Positions 1-6,704 of a DNA stretch of 11,942 nucleotides are shown piece by piece. How positions within the stretch are numbered: the first letter of the stretch is position 1; each line of letters begins with the position of its first letter. The stretch lies in contig JBCCBI010000152.1 in the NCBI GenBank assembly GCA_039034155.1, positions 1 to 11,942 on the forward strand, read 5' to 3'. The notes beneath the pieces were generated by a model. It was not told the DNA's origin, made no database searches, and saw nothing but the letters and a program-made list of their open reading frames with translations. Made by a program: the position numbers and the translations under genes. This DNA is from JBCCBI01 sp039034155. GTDB lineage: Bacteria > Deinococcota > Deinococci > Deinococcales > Trueperaceae.

Positions 1-543
1 CGGCCCGTCGCGACTTCGAGCTTGTCGGGATGCCAGATCAACAAAGTCCTCGAGATGCGGGCTGCCAATTTCTTCTTCACCTTCAAACAAAAACACTAAG
101 TTGACGGGCGGGCCGCTTTGGATTTGTAAAAATGCCTTGGCAGCTTTCACAAATGACATGACGCCACTTTTGTTGTCAGTAGCACCCCGCGCAAAAATGA
201 TGCCGTCACGAATATCAGCTGCAAATGGTTCACTGTGCCAAAGGTCTAGAGGCTCGGGCGGTTGTACGTCGTAATGACCGTAGCAAAGTAGTGTCTTGCT
301 GGCATTGGGGTGGCGCAAGCTGCCTACAACGACATCTGGACCGCCGTCTGTGGGTAATCGGCGTGCGTCACGGATGCCGTCCGATTGCATTTTGTCAACA
401 AGCCATTGTGCGCAGTCATCCAGACCAACGTTTTGGGCAGAGATGCTGGGGTATTTGAGGAACGCAACGAGGTCGTTAACAGCTTCGTTGTGATGGTTGC
501 GGATGTGCTCGAGCACAGGCGTCAGGGAAGATGGTGATGTCAC
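1..543 (-). CDS. M20-family dipeptidase / metallopeptidase, 3' end cut off by the window edge
   Basis: The first 181 codons of a zinc peptidase of the M20 (PepV/ArgE/carnosinase-like) family are present. Visible motifs are GHYDVQP near residue 93 (metal-binding His and bridging-region Asp), RGATDNKSG near residue 122 (bridging Asp) and EGEEEIGS near residue 157 (catalytic Glu followed by a metal-ligand Glu). These are the standard M20 signatures in order and spacing, and the order fits the N-terminal half of a protein of about 450 residues. The start is GTG at 543-541, preceded by AAAGGAG eight bases upstream; the nearby ATG runs straight into TGA and cannot be used. The reading frame stays open to base 1. 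Family knowledge suggests hydrolysis of small peptides or N-acyl amino acids in the cytoplasm. The exact substrate cannot be read. The gene diverges from the tct operon. Confidence 0.9.
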   Translation of the reverse strand, partial: MTSPSSLTPVLEHIRNHHNEAVNDLVAFLKYPSISAQNVGLDDCAQWLVDKMQSDGIRDARRLPTDGGPDVVVGSLRHPNASKTLLCYGHYDVQPPEPLDLWHSEPFAADIRDGIIFARGATDNKSGVMSFVKAAKAFLQIQSGPPVNLVFLFEGEEEIGSPHLEDFVDLASRQARSRDGP

Positions 544-924
544 ATAATCAACTCCTTTAGGCGGGTTGAGATACAGCTAAGGATATAGCCAGTTGCTTAA
601 AAAGCTAGCCTGAGCATACTTGCTTTGTGCATGAATATCCAAATTGACGGGTTGCTGGTTGTCGGAAACATCATCCTTAACCTTGATTTTTCTATGTTGA
701 TTGCCTCCTCAACGTGTAAGCTTTCCAAAACCATGACATCTTGCTAATGAGACATCTCACAACATTGAATAACATCTCACAAAATTGTTGACAAGGCAAG
801 TTAATGTCGCTTGTTCGTGACGCTACTCACTTTAAAGAATGCAGGCTGAGCTACTTGCATCAGCTAAGACTGGCCTGATATTCTCGCCAGAGTCACATTA
901 CAAATCAATGTTGGAGGTTTAGTT
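544..924. promoter_or_regulatory. Divergent intergenic control region between the dipeptidase gene and tctC
   Basis: This 381-base stretch has no convincing gene. It holds the dipeptidase ribosome site at its left end, a cluster of ACATC-type repeats (735-787), a TTGACA hexamer at 788-793 with no good -10 box at normal spacing, a weak alternative pair TTGTTC (811-816) and TAAAGA (833-838) with 16 bases between, and the tctC ribosome site GGAGG at 913-917. Promoters for both divergent genes must lie here, or further upstream only by read-through, but neither can be fixed with confidence. A perfect AGGAGG on the minus strand (711-706) has no start codon at a usable distance. Confidence 0.5.
751..787. 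repeat. Direct repeat pair with 20-bp period, candidate operator upstream of tctC
   Basis: ACATCTCACAACATTG (752-767) and ACATCTCACAAAATTG (772-787) differ at one base of 16 and start exactly 20 bases apart, about two helical turns, so a bound protein dimer or two copies would face the same side. A third, weaker copy (GACATCTTG, 735-743) lies 16 bases before. The second copy abuts a TTGACA hexamer at 788. Tandem same-face sites next to a possible -35 box suit a transcription factor operator; the factor is not identifiable from the window. Confidence 0.5.
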
Positions 925-1920
925 ATGAAACACGCTGTTTCACGCCCTAGTTTGCTCCTTAGATGGTTACTCGCGTTAGTAGCATCACTATCATTTGCAA
1001 GCGCTCAGTTTTCACCCGATAACGTCGAGTGTATTGCGCCAGCTAGCGCGGGTGGCGGTTGGGATTTTACCTGCCGTGTACCTGCTGCTCAAGTGATGCC
1101 TGAATTAGGCTTGGTACCTGGGTCGATTCAAGTTACCAACCTTTCTGGCGGTGGCGGCGGCGTTGCTTACGCTAATGTGGTTACCCAACGTGAAGGTGAT
1201 GAAGATTTAATTGTTGCTGCTAGTGTGGCCACGGCCACACGTCTGGCTCAAAATGTGTTTGCTGGTTTCACGGCAGACAACGTTCGCTGGTTTGGTGCAT
1301 TGGGTGCTGACTACGGCATTCTTGCGGTGGATGTTAACTCTGACTATGCGACGTTGGATGACCTTTTAGCAGTTATGCAGGATGATCCAGACGCACTCAC
1401 CTTTGTAGGCGGCAGTGCCGTGGGTGGCTTTGACCACATCAAAGTGTTGCAGCTTGCTAGGGCCGCTGGCATTGAAGACATCACCCCCTACCGTTACGTA
1501 TCGTTTGATGGTGGCGCAACTGCCATTGTTGAAATTAAAGGTGGCCGGGCAGATGTGTTCACGGGTGATGCTTCTGAAGTGGTTGGTGAACTGGATGCCG
1601 GCACTATGCGCGCCCTAGCGATTTTTGCACCTGAACGTATTGACCGCTTGCCAGACGTACCCGCTGCAACTGAACTTGGCTATGACGTGATTGCCCCCAA
1701 CTGGCGTGGGTTTTACGGTGCACCCGGTATTTCTGATGAAGCCTATGATTACTGGGTAAGTGCTGTTGAGACGGTTGCTAATTCTGAAGAATGGCAAACC
1801 CTCCGCGATCAAAACGGACTTGCGCCCTTTGCGAGTTTTGGTGCTGATTTTGAGACCTTTGTGCGTGACCAAATTGAAATTATGCGCGGTATCTCTGAAG
1901 AACTAGGCGTCATCCAATAA
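925..1920 (+). CDS. tctC: Tripartite tricarboxylate transporter solute-binding protein (TctC / Bug family)
   Basis: This 331-residue protein is the periplasmic receptor of a TTT transporter. Residues 1-27 form a classical signal peptide: basic start (KH, R7, R13), a Leu/Ala-rich core and an ASA cleavage site before Q28, with no lipobox Cys. The mature start CIAPASAGGGWD, followed by the glycine-rich NLSGGGGG-VAYANV segment, is typical of the Bug fold's ligand-contacting loops. So is the GGSAVGGFDH region near residue 161 and the DVPAATELGYDV-x-NWRGFYGAPG segment near residue 249. Length matches the family (about 320-330). The start is ATG with GGAGG seven bases upstream. It is first in an operon with the tctB and tctA homologues. 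Family members bind citrate, other carboxylates, amides or aromatic acids, so the ligand cannot be named here. Confidence 0.9.
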   Translation: MKHAVSRPSLLLRWLLALVASLSFASAQFSPDNVECIAPASAGGGWDFTCRVPAAQVMPELGLVPGSIQVTNLSGGGGGVAYANVVTQREGDEDLIVAASVATATRLAQNVFAGFTADNVRWFGALGADYGILAVDVNSDYATLDDLLAVMQDDPDALTFVGGSAVGGFDHIKVLQLARAAGIEDITPYRYVSFDGGATAIVEIKGGRADVFTGDASEVVGELDAGTMRALAIFAPERIDRLPDVPAATELGYDVIAPNWRGFYGAPGISDEAYDYWVSAVETVANSEEWQTLRDQNGLAPFASFGADFETFVRDQIEIMRGISEELGVIQ

Positions 1921-1979
1921 AGTTGTTTGATGCACGATAACGTCGCTCTGTTAATAGGAAGTTCAGGGAAGACAAGCTG

Positions 1980-2426
1980 ATGAGTGATCGTATTGCCGCA
2001 GTTGTTGTGTTTTTACTGGCTGTTTACTACGGACTGGCGGCAAATCGCCTCGAGTCCGGGTTTGGGTCGGGTACAGTTGCGCCTAAAGATTTTCCGCTAC
2101 TGCTAGCAGGTGCACTAGCTGTGTTTGCTATCTGCATGTTTGTGCGCACTGACCCTGAACCTCGCTGGCCCAAGTTGGGGCAGTGGGCAAACGTGGTGAC
2201 CGTTGTTGCTAGTTTTGCACTCTACGCCTATTTACTGGTGCCGCTTGGGTTTATAGCGGCAACCAGTTTAGAAACAGCGCTCGTAAGTCAGCGTTTTGGT
2301 GGCAAGCTGTGGCAAGCGCTCGTGGTAGGTGTGCTTGCTAGTCTGGCGTTATATGTGTTGTTTGTATTTGGACTAGACATTTCGTTACCACGCGGTAATG
2401 TCTGGGCCAACCTTGGGGGGCGTTAG
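1980..2426 (+). CDS. tctB: TTT transporter small membrane subunit (TctB family)
   Basis: This 148-residue hydrophobic protein has about four transmembrane segments: roughly residues 4-22, 37-54, 69-100 (two short helices around a loop) and 118-138. It has the small size, weak conservation and position between receptor and TctA that define TctB. An early motif in which a glycine-rich stretch (SGFGSGTVAPKDFP, about residues 26-39) leads into the second helix is common in TctB proteins. ATG follows the tctC stop by 59 bases and has a modest AGGGAA ribosome site. Its stop TAG shares one base with the tctA GTG start, so the two are probably translationally coupled. Function follows from family and position: an accessory inner-membrane subunit of a cation-driven secondary importer. 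Confidence 0.85.
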   Translation: MSDRIAAVVVFLLAVYYGLAANRLESGFGSGTVAPKDFPLLLAGALAVFAICMFVRTDPEPRWPKLGQWANVVTVVASFALYAYLLVPLGFIAATSLETALVSQRFGGKLWQALVVGVLASLALYVLFVFGLDISLPRGNVWANLGGR

Positions 2427-3943
2427 TGGACGTTCTAAGTTTATTAGGACAAGGCTTTGCGGTGGCGCTCGAGCCACTTAACTTGTTCCTCGCGTTCGTT
2501 GGCGTTCTCCTCGGCACCATTATTGGCATGTTGCCTGGTATTGGGCCCATCAATGCCATTGCAATTTTGATTCCTATCACCTTTAGTCTTGGCTTGCCCG
2601 TAACCTCTGCCATGATTATGTTTGCAGGTATTTACTACGGGTCCATGTACGGTAATTCCATCAGCAGTATTTTGCTCAACGTACCGGGTACAGCAGCTTC
2701 GGTGGTGACTGCGTTAGATGGTTTTCCGATGGCGCAAAAAGGGCGCGGCGGGCCGGCGTTGGCGATGTCTGCGATTGCGTCGTTTGTAGGCGGAACCTTA
2801 TCTATTTTTGCACTCATCTTTTTTGCGCCACTACTTGCACGTTGGGCGATTAACTTTGGGCCAGCCGAGTATTTTGTGCTGATGATTTTTGCGTTTTCGA
2901 CGCTCTCGAGCCTCACCGGCGACAACGTCTTCAAAGCGCTCATTTCTGCCTCTTTTGGACTTATCTTGTCGACCATCGGGCTCGACCCGCAAGGCACAAC
3001 CACGCGGTTTACTTACGGGCAATTGCAGCTCTATGACGGCATGGATTTTGTGGTTGTGGCCATCGGACTATTCGCCATCAGCGAAGTGCTCCAGTCGCTC
3101 CTCGACAAAGCAGGGGATGAGGGCACCACAACGTCTTACGGGCGTGTGTTTATCTCGGTTAAAGAGTTCATGGCCTCACTTGGCACCATGTTACGCAGCA
3201 GTTTGTCGGGCTTTTTGATTGGCGTTTTGCCTGGCGCAGGCGCAACCATCGCCAGTTTTGTGGCGTACACAACCGAAAAACAACTCATCGATCACGACGA
3301 CGAATTTGGCAAAGGGGACATTCGCGGCGTGGCGGCACCAGAAGCTGCCAACAACGCGGCCTCAGTGGGTGCGTTTATTCCCATGCTCACCCTGGGTGTT
3401 CCTGGAAGTGGTACCACCGCCGTGATTCTGGCGGCGCTCCTCAGTTTTGGGGTTACGCCGGGGCCGCTCCTCATCCAAAACAACCCCGAGATTTTTTGGA
3501 GTTTGGCGGCGTCTATGTACATTGGCAACGTCATGTTACTGATTCTGAATTTGCCGTTGGTAGGGTTATTTGTACGCATTTTGTTGGTGCCGCGTTACGT
3601 GCTGATGCCGCTGGTTGCCACGCTCAGTTTTGTAGGTGTTTACGCGGTCAACGGTAGTGCGTTTGACCTCTGGCTCATGACCGGGTTTGGACTCATTGGC
3701 TTTGTGATGCGCAAGTTAGGTCTGCCACTCGCACCCGTCATTTTGGGGCTGGTACTTGGTGAGTTGATGGAAGTGAACCTGCGGCGCGCGCTCGTCTACA
3801 GCCGAGGCAGTTGGCAGGTCTTTTTTGAAAGCCCCATTAGTATTGGCTTGTGGGTGCTGACGTTAGTAGGCTTAATTTTACCAATTGTCATTAAGCGAAT
3901 TGTGAAGCAGCGGGCAAAAAAGCGACTCGAGGCAAACGCATAA
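2426..3943 (+). CDS. tctA: TTT transporter large membrane subunit (TctA family)
   Basis: A 505-residue polytopic membrane protein with about a dozen hydrophobic helices, matching the usual TctA length of about 500. The family signature is visible near the start: GTIIGMLPGIGPINAIAIL (about residues 29-47) followed by the YYGSMYGNSISSILLNVPG segment (about residues 69-87). A second, repeat-like PG motif lies in the middle (FLIGVLPGAGATIASF, near residue 263), with a GVPGSGTTAVILAALL segment near residue 328, consistent with an internal two-fold repeat. The start is GTG, overlapping the tctB stop by one base with a G-rich stretch upstream. It is the permease subunit that moves substrate across the inner membrane after delivery by TctC. 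CTCGAG occurs three times in this gene and never in tctC. Confidence 0.92.
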   Translation: MDVLSLLGQGFAVALEPLNLFLAFVGVLLGTIIGMLPGIGPINAIAILIPITFSLGLPVTSAMIMFAGIYYGSMYGNSISSILLNVPGTAASVVTALDGFPMAQKGRGGPALAMSAIASFVGGTLSIFALIFFAPLLARWAINFGPAEYFVLMIFAFSTLSSLTGDNVFKALISASFGLILSTIGLDPQGTTTRFTYGQLQLYDGMDFVVVAIGLFAISEVLQSLLDKAGDEGTTTSYGRVFISVKEFMASLGTMLRSSLSGFLIGVLPGAGATIASFVAYTTEKQLIDHDDEFGKGDIRGVAAPEAANNAASVGAFIPMLTLGVPGSGTTAVILAALLSFGVTPGPLLIQNNPEIFWSLAASMYIGNVMLLILNLPLVGLFVRILLVPRYVLMPLVATLSFVGVYAVNGSAFDLWLMTGFGLIGFVMRKLGLPLAPVILGLVLGELMEVNLRRALVYSRGSWQVFFESPISIGLWVLTLVGLILPIVIKRIVKQRAKKRLEANA

Positions 3944-4123
3944 CCAACCATCAAGTACAGATACCTAACGACATCTCAAGCTTCAAGTTGATGTGATGGC
4001 GTGGTTGACATCTTCTGATGAAGATCTCTAGTGATGATGACATCGGCTACAGGATGATGTTTTGCTCAGCAAATGCGTCATCACAGTTAACATCAAACAT
4101 CACAAAATGACGTTTGAGATTTG
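3944..4123. other. Convergent intergenic spacer between tctA and the epimerase gene
   Basis: This 180-base spacer lies between two converging genes and holds no ORF of note. It is rich in GATGAT/CATCAT and contains small inverted repeats: ATCTTC-TGAT-GAAGAT (4010-4025) and TTTGC-TCA-GCAAA (4061-4073). Neither is followed by a T-tract on either strand, so no clear factor-independent terminator can be assigned. It also contains several ACATC words (for example 3971 and 4099), related to the repeats upstream of tctC. Confidence 0.4.
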
Positions 4124-5170
4124 CTAGACCTGCTTTTTACACCAAGCTGCATACGCAAGGCTTCCTGCTCGTAAATCGTACTTAGGCTGCCATGATGTGT
4201 CGCTGTAGATGCGTGATAGATTGTGGCTGGCTCGAGCTTGAGTGGGCATCTGAACAAGTTGGATGTGATCTTCATCAGCATGTTCTGTTGATACGACAGA
4301 TGATGGCGTAATGGCGTCCCAATGAAGTTTGTGTGCATCAGCTAGCGCCTCGAGCACAACTTGTAAAGGTTCAGCCTGCGCGCCAGCAATGTTGTAGCAC
4401 GGATAGCTCAGGTTATCGGCAAATAGCAAATGCACACACGCATTAGCAACATCATCCACATGGCAAAAATCTCTGGCGATGTTCACACCATCAACCTTTA
4501 ACGCTTGTCCTTCAAGTGATGCGTGAACAGCGTTATACAACGCGGACATACGCTGCCTCGAGCCTGTTGGGCGCTCCATCGGTCCATAAACCGTGCCAAG
4601 ACGTACGCTAACGGCATCTAACTGATAAAGAGACGCATAGCGCGCCCACAGCATTTCGCTGGTGTGCTTACCAATGGCGTAGAGGCTGGTTAGGGCAAGC
4701 TTGTCATCTTCGTTTGCAGCGGGTTGAGGCGGGCGGGCACCGTAGAGGCCGCTCGAGCTCACATAGATCATCCGTTTAGGTTGAATGTGCTTACAGGCCT
4801 CGAGCATGTTCAAACTACCTGTGACGTTGACCTCGAGCATGGCATGGGGGTTATCTCGTTCAAGTTCTGGTGAGCCGGTTAGCGCTGCCGCGTGAATGAT
4901 GTAATTTGGCTGATGTTGGCTGATAATTGCCTCGAGCCTACCTGCGTCACAGACATTGCCCAAACACCAGGTTACACGTGAGGCGGCATCTGTCAAGAAC
5001 TTATGACTTGCCTCCTCTGCTGGCTCGAGCGTGAGGGCGATAACGTCGGCTCCGGCTTTGGCAAGGTGTTGGACTAAGTTAATGCCCACAAAGCCAGCGG
5101 CACCCGTCACCAAGACTCGAGCCGTGCTAACACGTTCACTAAATTGGACAGGTAGGGAAGACGTGCTCAT
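4124..5170 (-). CDS. NAD(P)-dependent epimerase/dehydratase (extended short-chain dehydrogenase family)
   Basis: A 348-residue Rossmann-fold protein. The nucleotide-binding motif GAAGFVG is at residues 23-29, HAAALTG near residue 93, VSSSGLYG at 137-144 and the catalytic pair Tyr164-x-x-x-Lys168 (YAIGK) follows. RLGTVYGP and RDFCHVDDVANA in the C-terminal half are typical of extended SDRs acting on nucleotide sugars or sugar acids. Length is normal for the class. The ATG start has no clear ribosome site, and no other in-frame start fits before the Rossmann motif. The gene lies 606 bases downstream of allE and converges on tctA, so it is probably its own unit. A role in purine breakdown is not evident. 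Sugar-acid dehydrogenases of this class often neighbour carboxylate transporters, which is a hint only. It is unusually dense in CTCGAG (nine copies). Confidence 0.85.
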   Translation of the reverse strand: MSTSSLPVQFSERVSTARVLVTGAAGFVGINLVQHLAKAGADVIALTLEPAEEASHKFLTDAASRVTWCLGNVCDAGRLEAIISQHQPNYIIHAAALTGSPELERDNPHAMLEVNVTGSLNMLEACKHIQPKRMIYVSSSGLYGARPPQPAANEDDKLALTSLYAIGKHTSEMLWARYASLYQLDAVSVRLGTVYGPMERPTGSRQRMSALYNAVHASLEGQALKVDGVNIARDFCHVDDVANACVHLLFADNLSYPCYNIAGAQAEPLQVVLEALADAHKLHWDAITPSSVVSTEHADEDHIQLVQMPTQARASHNLSRIYSDTSWQPKYDLRAGSLAYAAWCKKQV

Positions 5171-5776
5171 AGGTTATTGTACTTGTCTTATGGATAAATT
5201 TTAATGGCAACAGCGCGCTGACGTAAATCGATATGGATCAGTGTGAATAAAAAAGGCCACATCTTGACCTTAACCGCCAACTATTCTCACCCAAATCTGC
5301 TGTTTCTCATGGTGGTGTCAGGGTTCTCAGTGAGGCGGCACCTAGCATAGGGTATATGCTGACCATCCACCGTCTCGGCCAACATCTTCTTGGAAAAAGC
5401 AACGAATTTACCGAGCTGAGCACAGGTAGCGCACACCGCTTCGGACAAGCGCTCAGTGAAACCTCGAGCCTCGTTGACTTGTTGAACCATTGTGCTATTA
5501 ATATTGATGATACCAATGTACTCGTCTCGTTTAGCTTGCCTAAAACTGTTTTGCAAGATCTTATCAACCGTCAAGAGCACGTCTCTGAGCTTGTCTTCAG
5601 TGAGCTTTTTTTACTAGCTCTAGATGTAAACGATCAACTTCGTAACGATTTGTTTAGTCTTTTTGAAGCTGTTGCCACTGAGGCTTAACTGAGTAAGTTC
5701 ATATCAATTGAATTCAACCTGATGCACCAAGTAATGCATGGGTTACTGAATGCGGATGTTACCAACATTGAGGTCG
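5171..5776. other. Gap of about 600 bases with competing antisense ORFs, possible gene remnant
   Basis: This stretch between allE and the epimerase gene has no clearly supported gene. One open frame runs on the plus strand (ATG 5356 to stop 5688). An overlapping open frame on the minus strand (GTG 5580 to stop 5287) encodes a 97-residue peptide with a helical, Gln/Asn/Glu-rich middle section (INSTMVQQVNEARGF and following). That section vaguely recalls the C-terminal helix of chemoreceptors, but the likeness is too weak to name. First codon positions are more purine-rich in the minus frame, which slightly favours it. No clear terminator for allE is seen; AGTAA-8-TTACT (around 5730-5750) and ATGTT-ACC-AACAT (5756-5768) are small inverted repeats without T-tracts. 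Confidence 0.35.
5356..5688 (+). CDS. Doubtful 110-residue hypothetical protein
   Basis: An ATG-started frame of 110 residues lies on the strand opposite to its neighbours. The frame is open further upstream to 5251, without another common start codon. Codon use is not absurd and the C-terminal half (LVFSELFLLALDVND onward) could form amphipathic helices. However, there is only a weak AGGG before the ATG, no recognised motif, and a competing minus-strand frame covers most of the same bases. It could be a small lineage-specific gene, a shadow of the antisense frame, or part of a decayed gene. It contains the only CTCGAG copy of the window outside the well-supported genes (5463-5468). Confidence 0.25.
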   Translation: MLTIHRLGQHLLGKSNEFTELSTGSAHRFGQALSETSSLVDLLNHCAINIDDTNVLVSFSLPKTVLQDLINRQEHVSELVFSELFLLALDVNDQLRNDLFSLFEAVATEA

Positions 5777-6538
5777 TTATGCGCTTTCGTGTAAAGGATC
5801 ACGGTTGACATCTTTGTATAGCAAGTAGCAAGCCTCTTCTTCGCCGATGGCGGCAAACCACTGCGGACAATACGGGCCCATCCACAACACGTCGCCTTGG
5901 GTGATGGGGTACCAGTCTTGCTCGAGCTTGTAAATACCTGCCCCCCGTAACATGAGCATGCCGTGTTCCATTACGTGGGTTTCTACAAACGGCAAAGGCG
6001 TGCCAGGCTTAAAGGTCATGGTGTTAACTGCCATATCCAAACTGAGGCTGTCAGGTAAGAGTTTGCGCACTTGTAAATTGGGATTACCTAAAAAATCTTC
6101 CCCGGCTACATCTTGAGCGCGTCCCATATGCATTTCTGGCGGTCCCGCGTCAGCATGAGGCTGATAAGGCTTTTCGTACACGTTTAGTACAGCACCTTGT
6201 TTGCTGCGCAGGCCGTGAGCGGTGTTCGCTGGCAAGTAGGCAAAGTCATCCGCTTGTAAGTTAGCACTTTGCCCGCTACTTACTAGTTCCACTTTGCCCT
6301 CGACAACGTATACAAAACGCTCTACACCCGCTAGTGGTTCACCACTTTCACTATTTTGACCCATACGTGCCAAAAACTGATGAAACTGTGCGCCCATGCG
6401 GGGTGAGATAAGCGTGATGCCGTCTGTATTGCGCCAGCCGGGAATTGGGTTGGCAACGTGGCCATCGGGTGCAATAAACGCGTAATTAGGTTTAACAATG
6501 CTGCGAGTTGTGCCAAGTTGCGTTAGAGGAAGTGTCAC
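5777..6538 (-). CDS. allE: (S)-ureidoglycine aminohydrolase, bicupin
   Basis: A 253-residue protein with two cupin domains. It converts (S)-ureidoglycine to (S)-ureidoglycolate and ammonia, the step after allantoate amidohydrolase. The C-terminal cupin carries the expected metal site: Glu186, His188 and His192 in ETHVMEH, plus Gln226 in PYCPQW. The YKDVNRDP ending is characteristic of the family. The N-terminal cupin (about residues 40-125, with GVERFVYVVEGKVEL and PANTAHGL) lacks a full metal set, as is usual. Length fits (about 250-260). The start is GTG at 6538 with GAGG six bases upstream; the reading TLPLTQLGTTR after it is typical. It lies 166 bases after the allantoinase stop, far enough to have its own promoter. 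Confidence 0.92.
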   Translation of the reverse strand: MTLPLTQLGTTRSIVKPNYAFIAPDGHVANPIPGWRNTDGITLISPRMGAQFHQFLARMGQNSESGEPLAGVERFVYVVEGKVELVSSGQSANLQADDFAYLPANTAHGLRSKQGAVLNVYEKPYQPHADAGPPEMHMGRAQDVAGEDFLGNPNLQVRKLLPDSLSLDMAVNTMTFKPGTPLPFVETHVMEHGMLMLRGAGIYKLEQDWYPITQGDVLWMGPYCPQWFAAIGEEEACYLLYKDVNRDPLHESA

Positions 6539-6656
6539 CAGAACCTCGTTTCAGGGGATAGGTTTTTGAGTGAAATCTTAGATAAGGGCACCATGTTGTG
6601 AGGCTATTCCATTGTGGGTTTAGATGATGCCGCTGAACTAAATTTGAATGATGCTT

Positions 6657-6685
6657 ATTTTATCACTAATATATGGAGTTGTTGA
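6657..6685 (-). promoter_or_regulatory. Candidate promoter for allE
   Basis: On the minus strand TCAACA (6685-6680; four of six matches to the -35 consensus) and TAAAAT (6662-6657; five of six to the -10) are separated by 17 bases. Transcription would start near 6650, leaving a leader of about 110 bases before the allE GTG. The region is AT-rich and lies in the 166-base gap after allB. Read by eye; no boxes were scored statistically. Confidence 0.35.
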
Positions 6686-6704
6686 TTTGCGTGTAGCAGT
6701 AACA

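Noticed and set aside
225..493. Plus-strand open frames opposite the dipeptidase gene
   Set aside because: They lie antisense to a frame carrying all M20 motifs, have no ribosome site and show no recognisable protein features.
706..711. Perfect minus-strand AGGAGG as ribosome site of a small gene
   Set aside because: No ATG, GTG or TTG follows at a usable distance on that strand.
4010..4025. Hairpin ATCTTC-TGAT-GAAGAT as terminator of tctCBA
   Set aside because: The stem is only 6 bp, AT-rich and has no T-tract after it on either strand, so I do not call it a terminator.
5287..5580. Chemoreceptor (MCP) C-terminal remnant on the minus strand
   Set aside because: The likeness is limited to a Gln/Asn/Glu-rich helix pattern; no MCP signalling-tip motif is visible, so I do not assign it.
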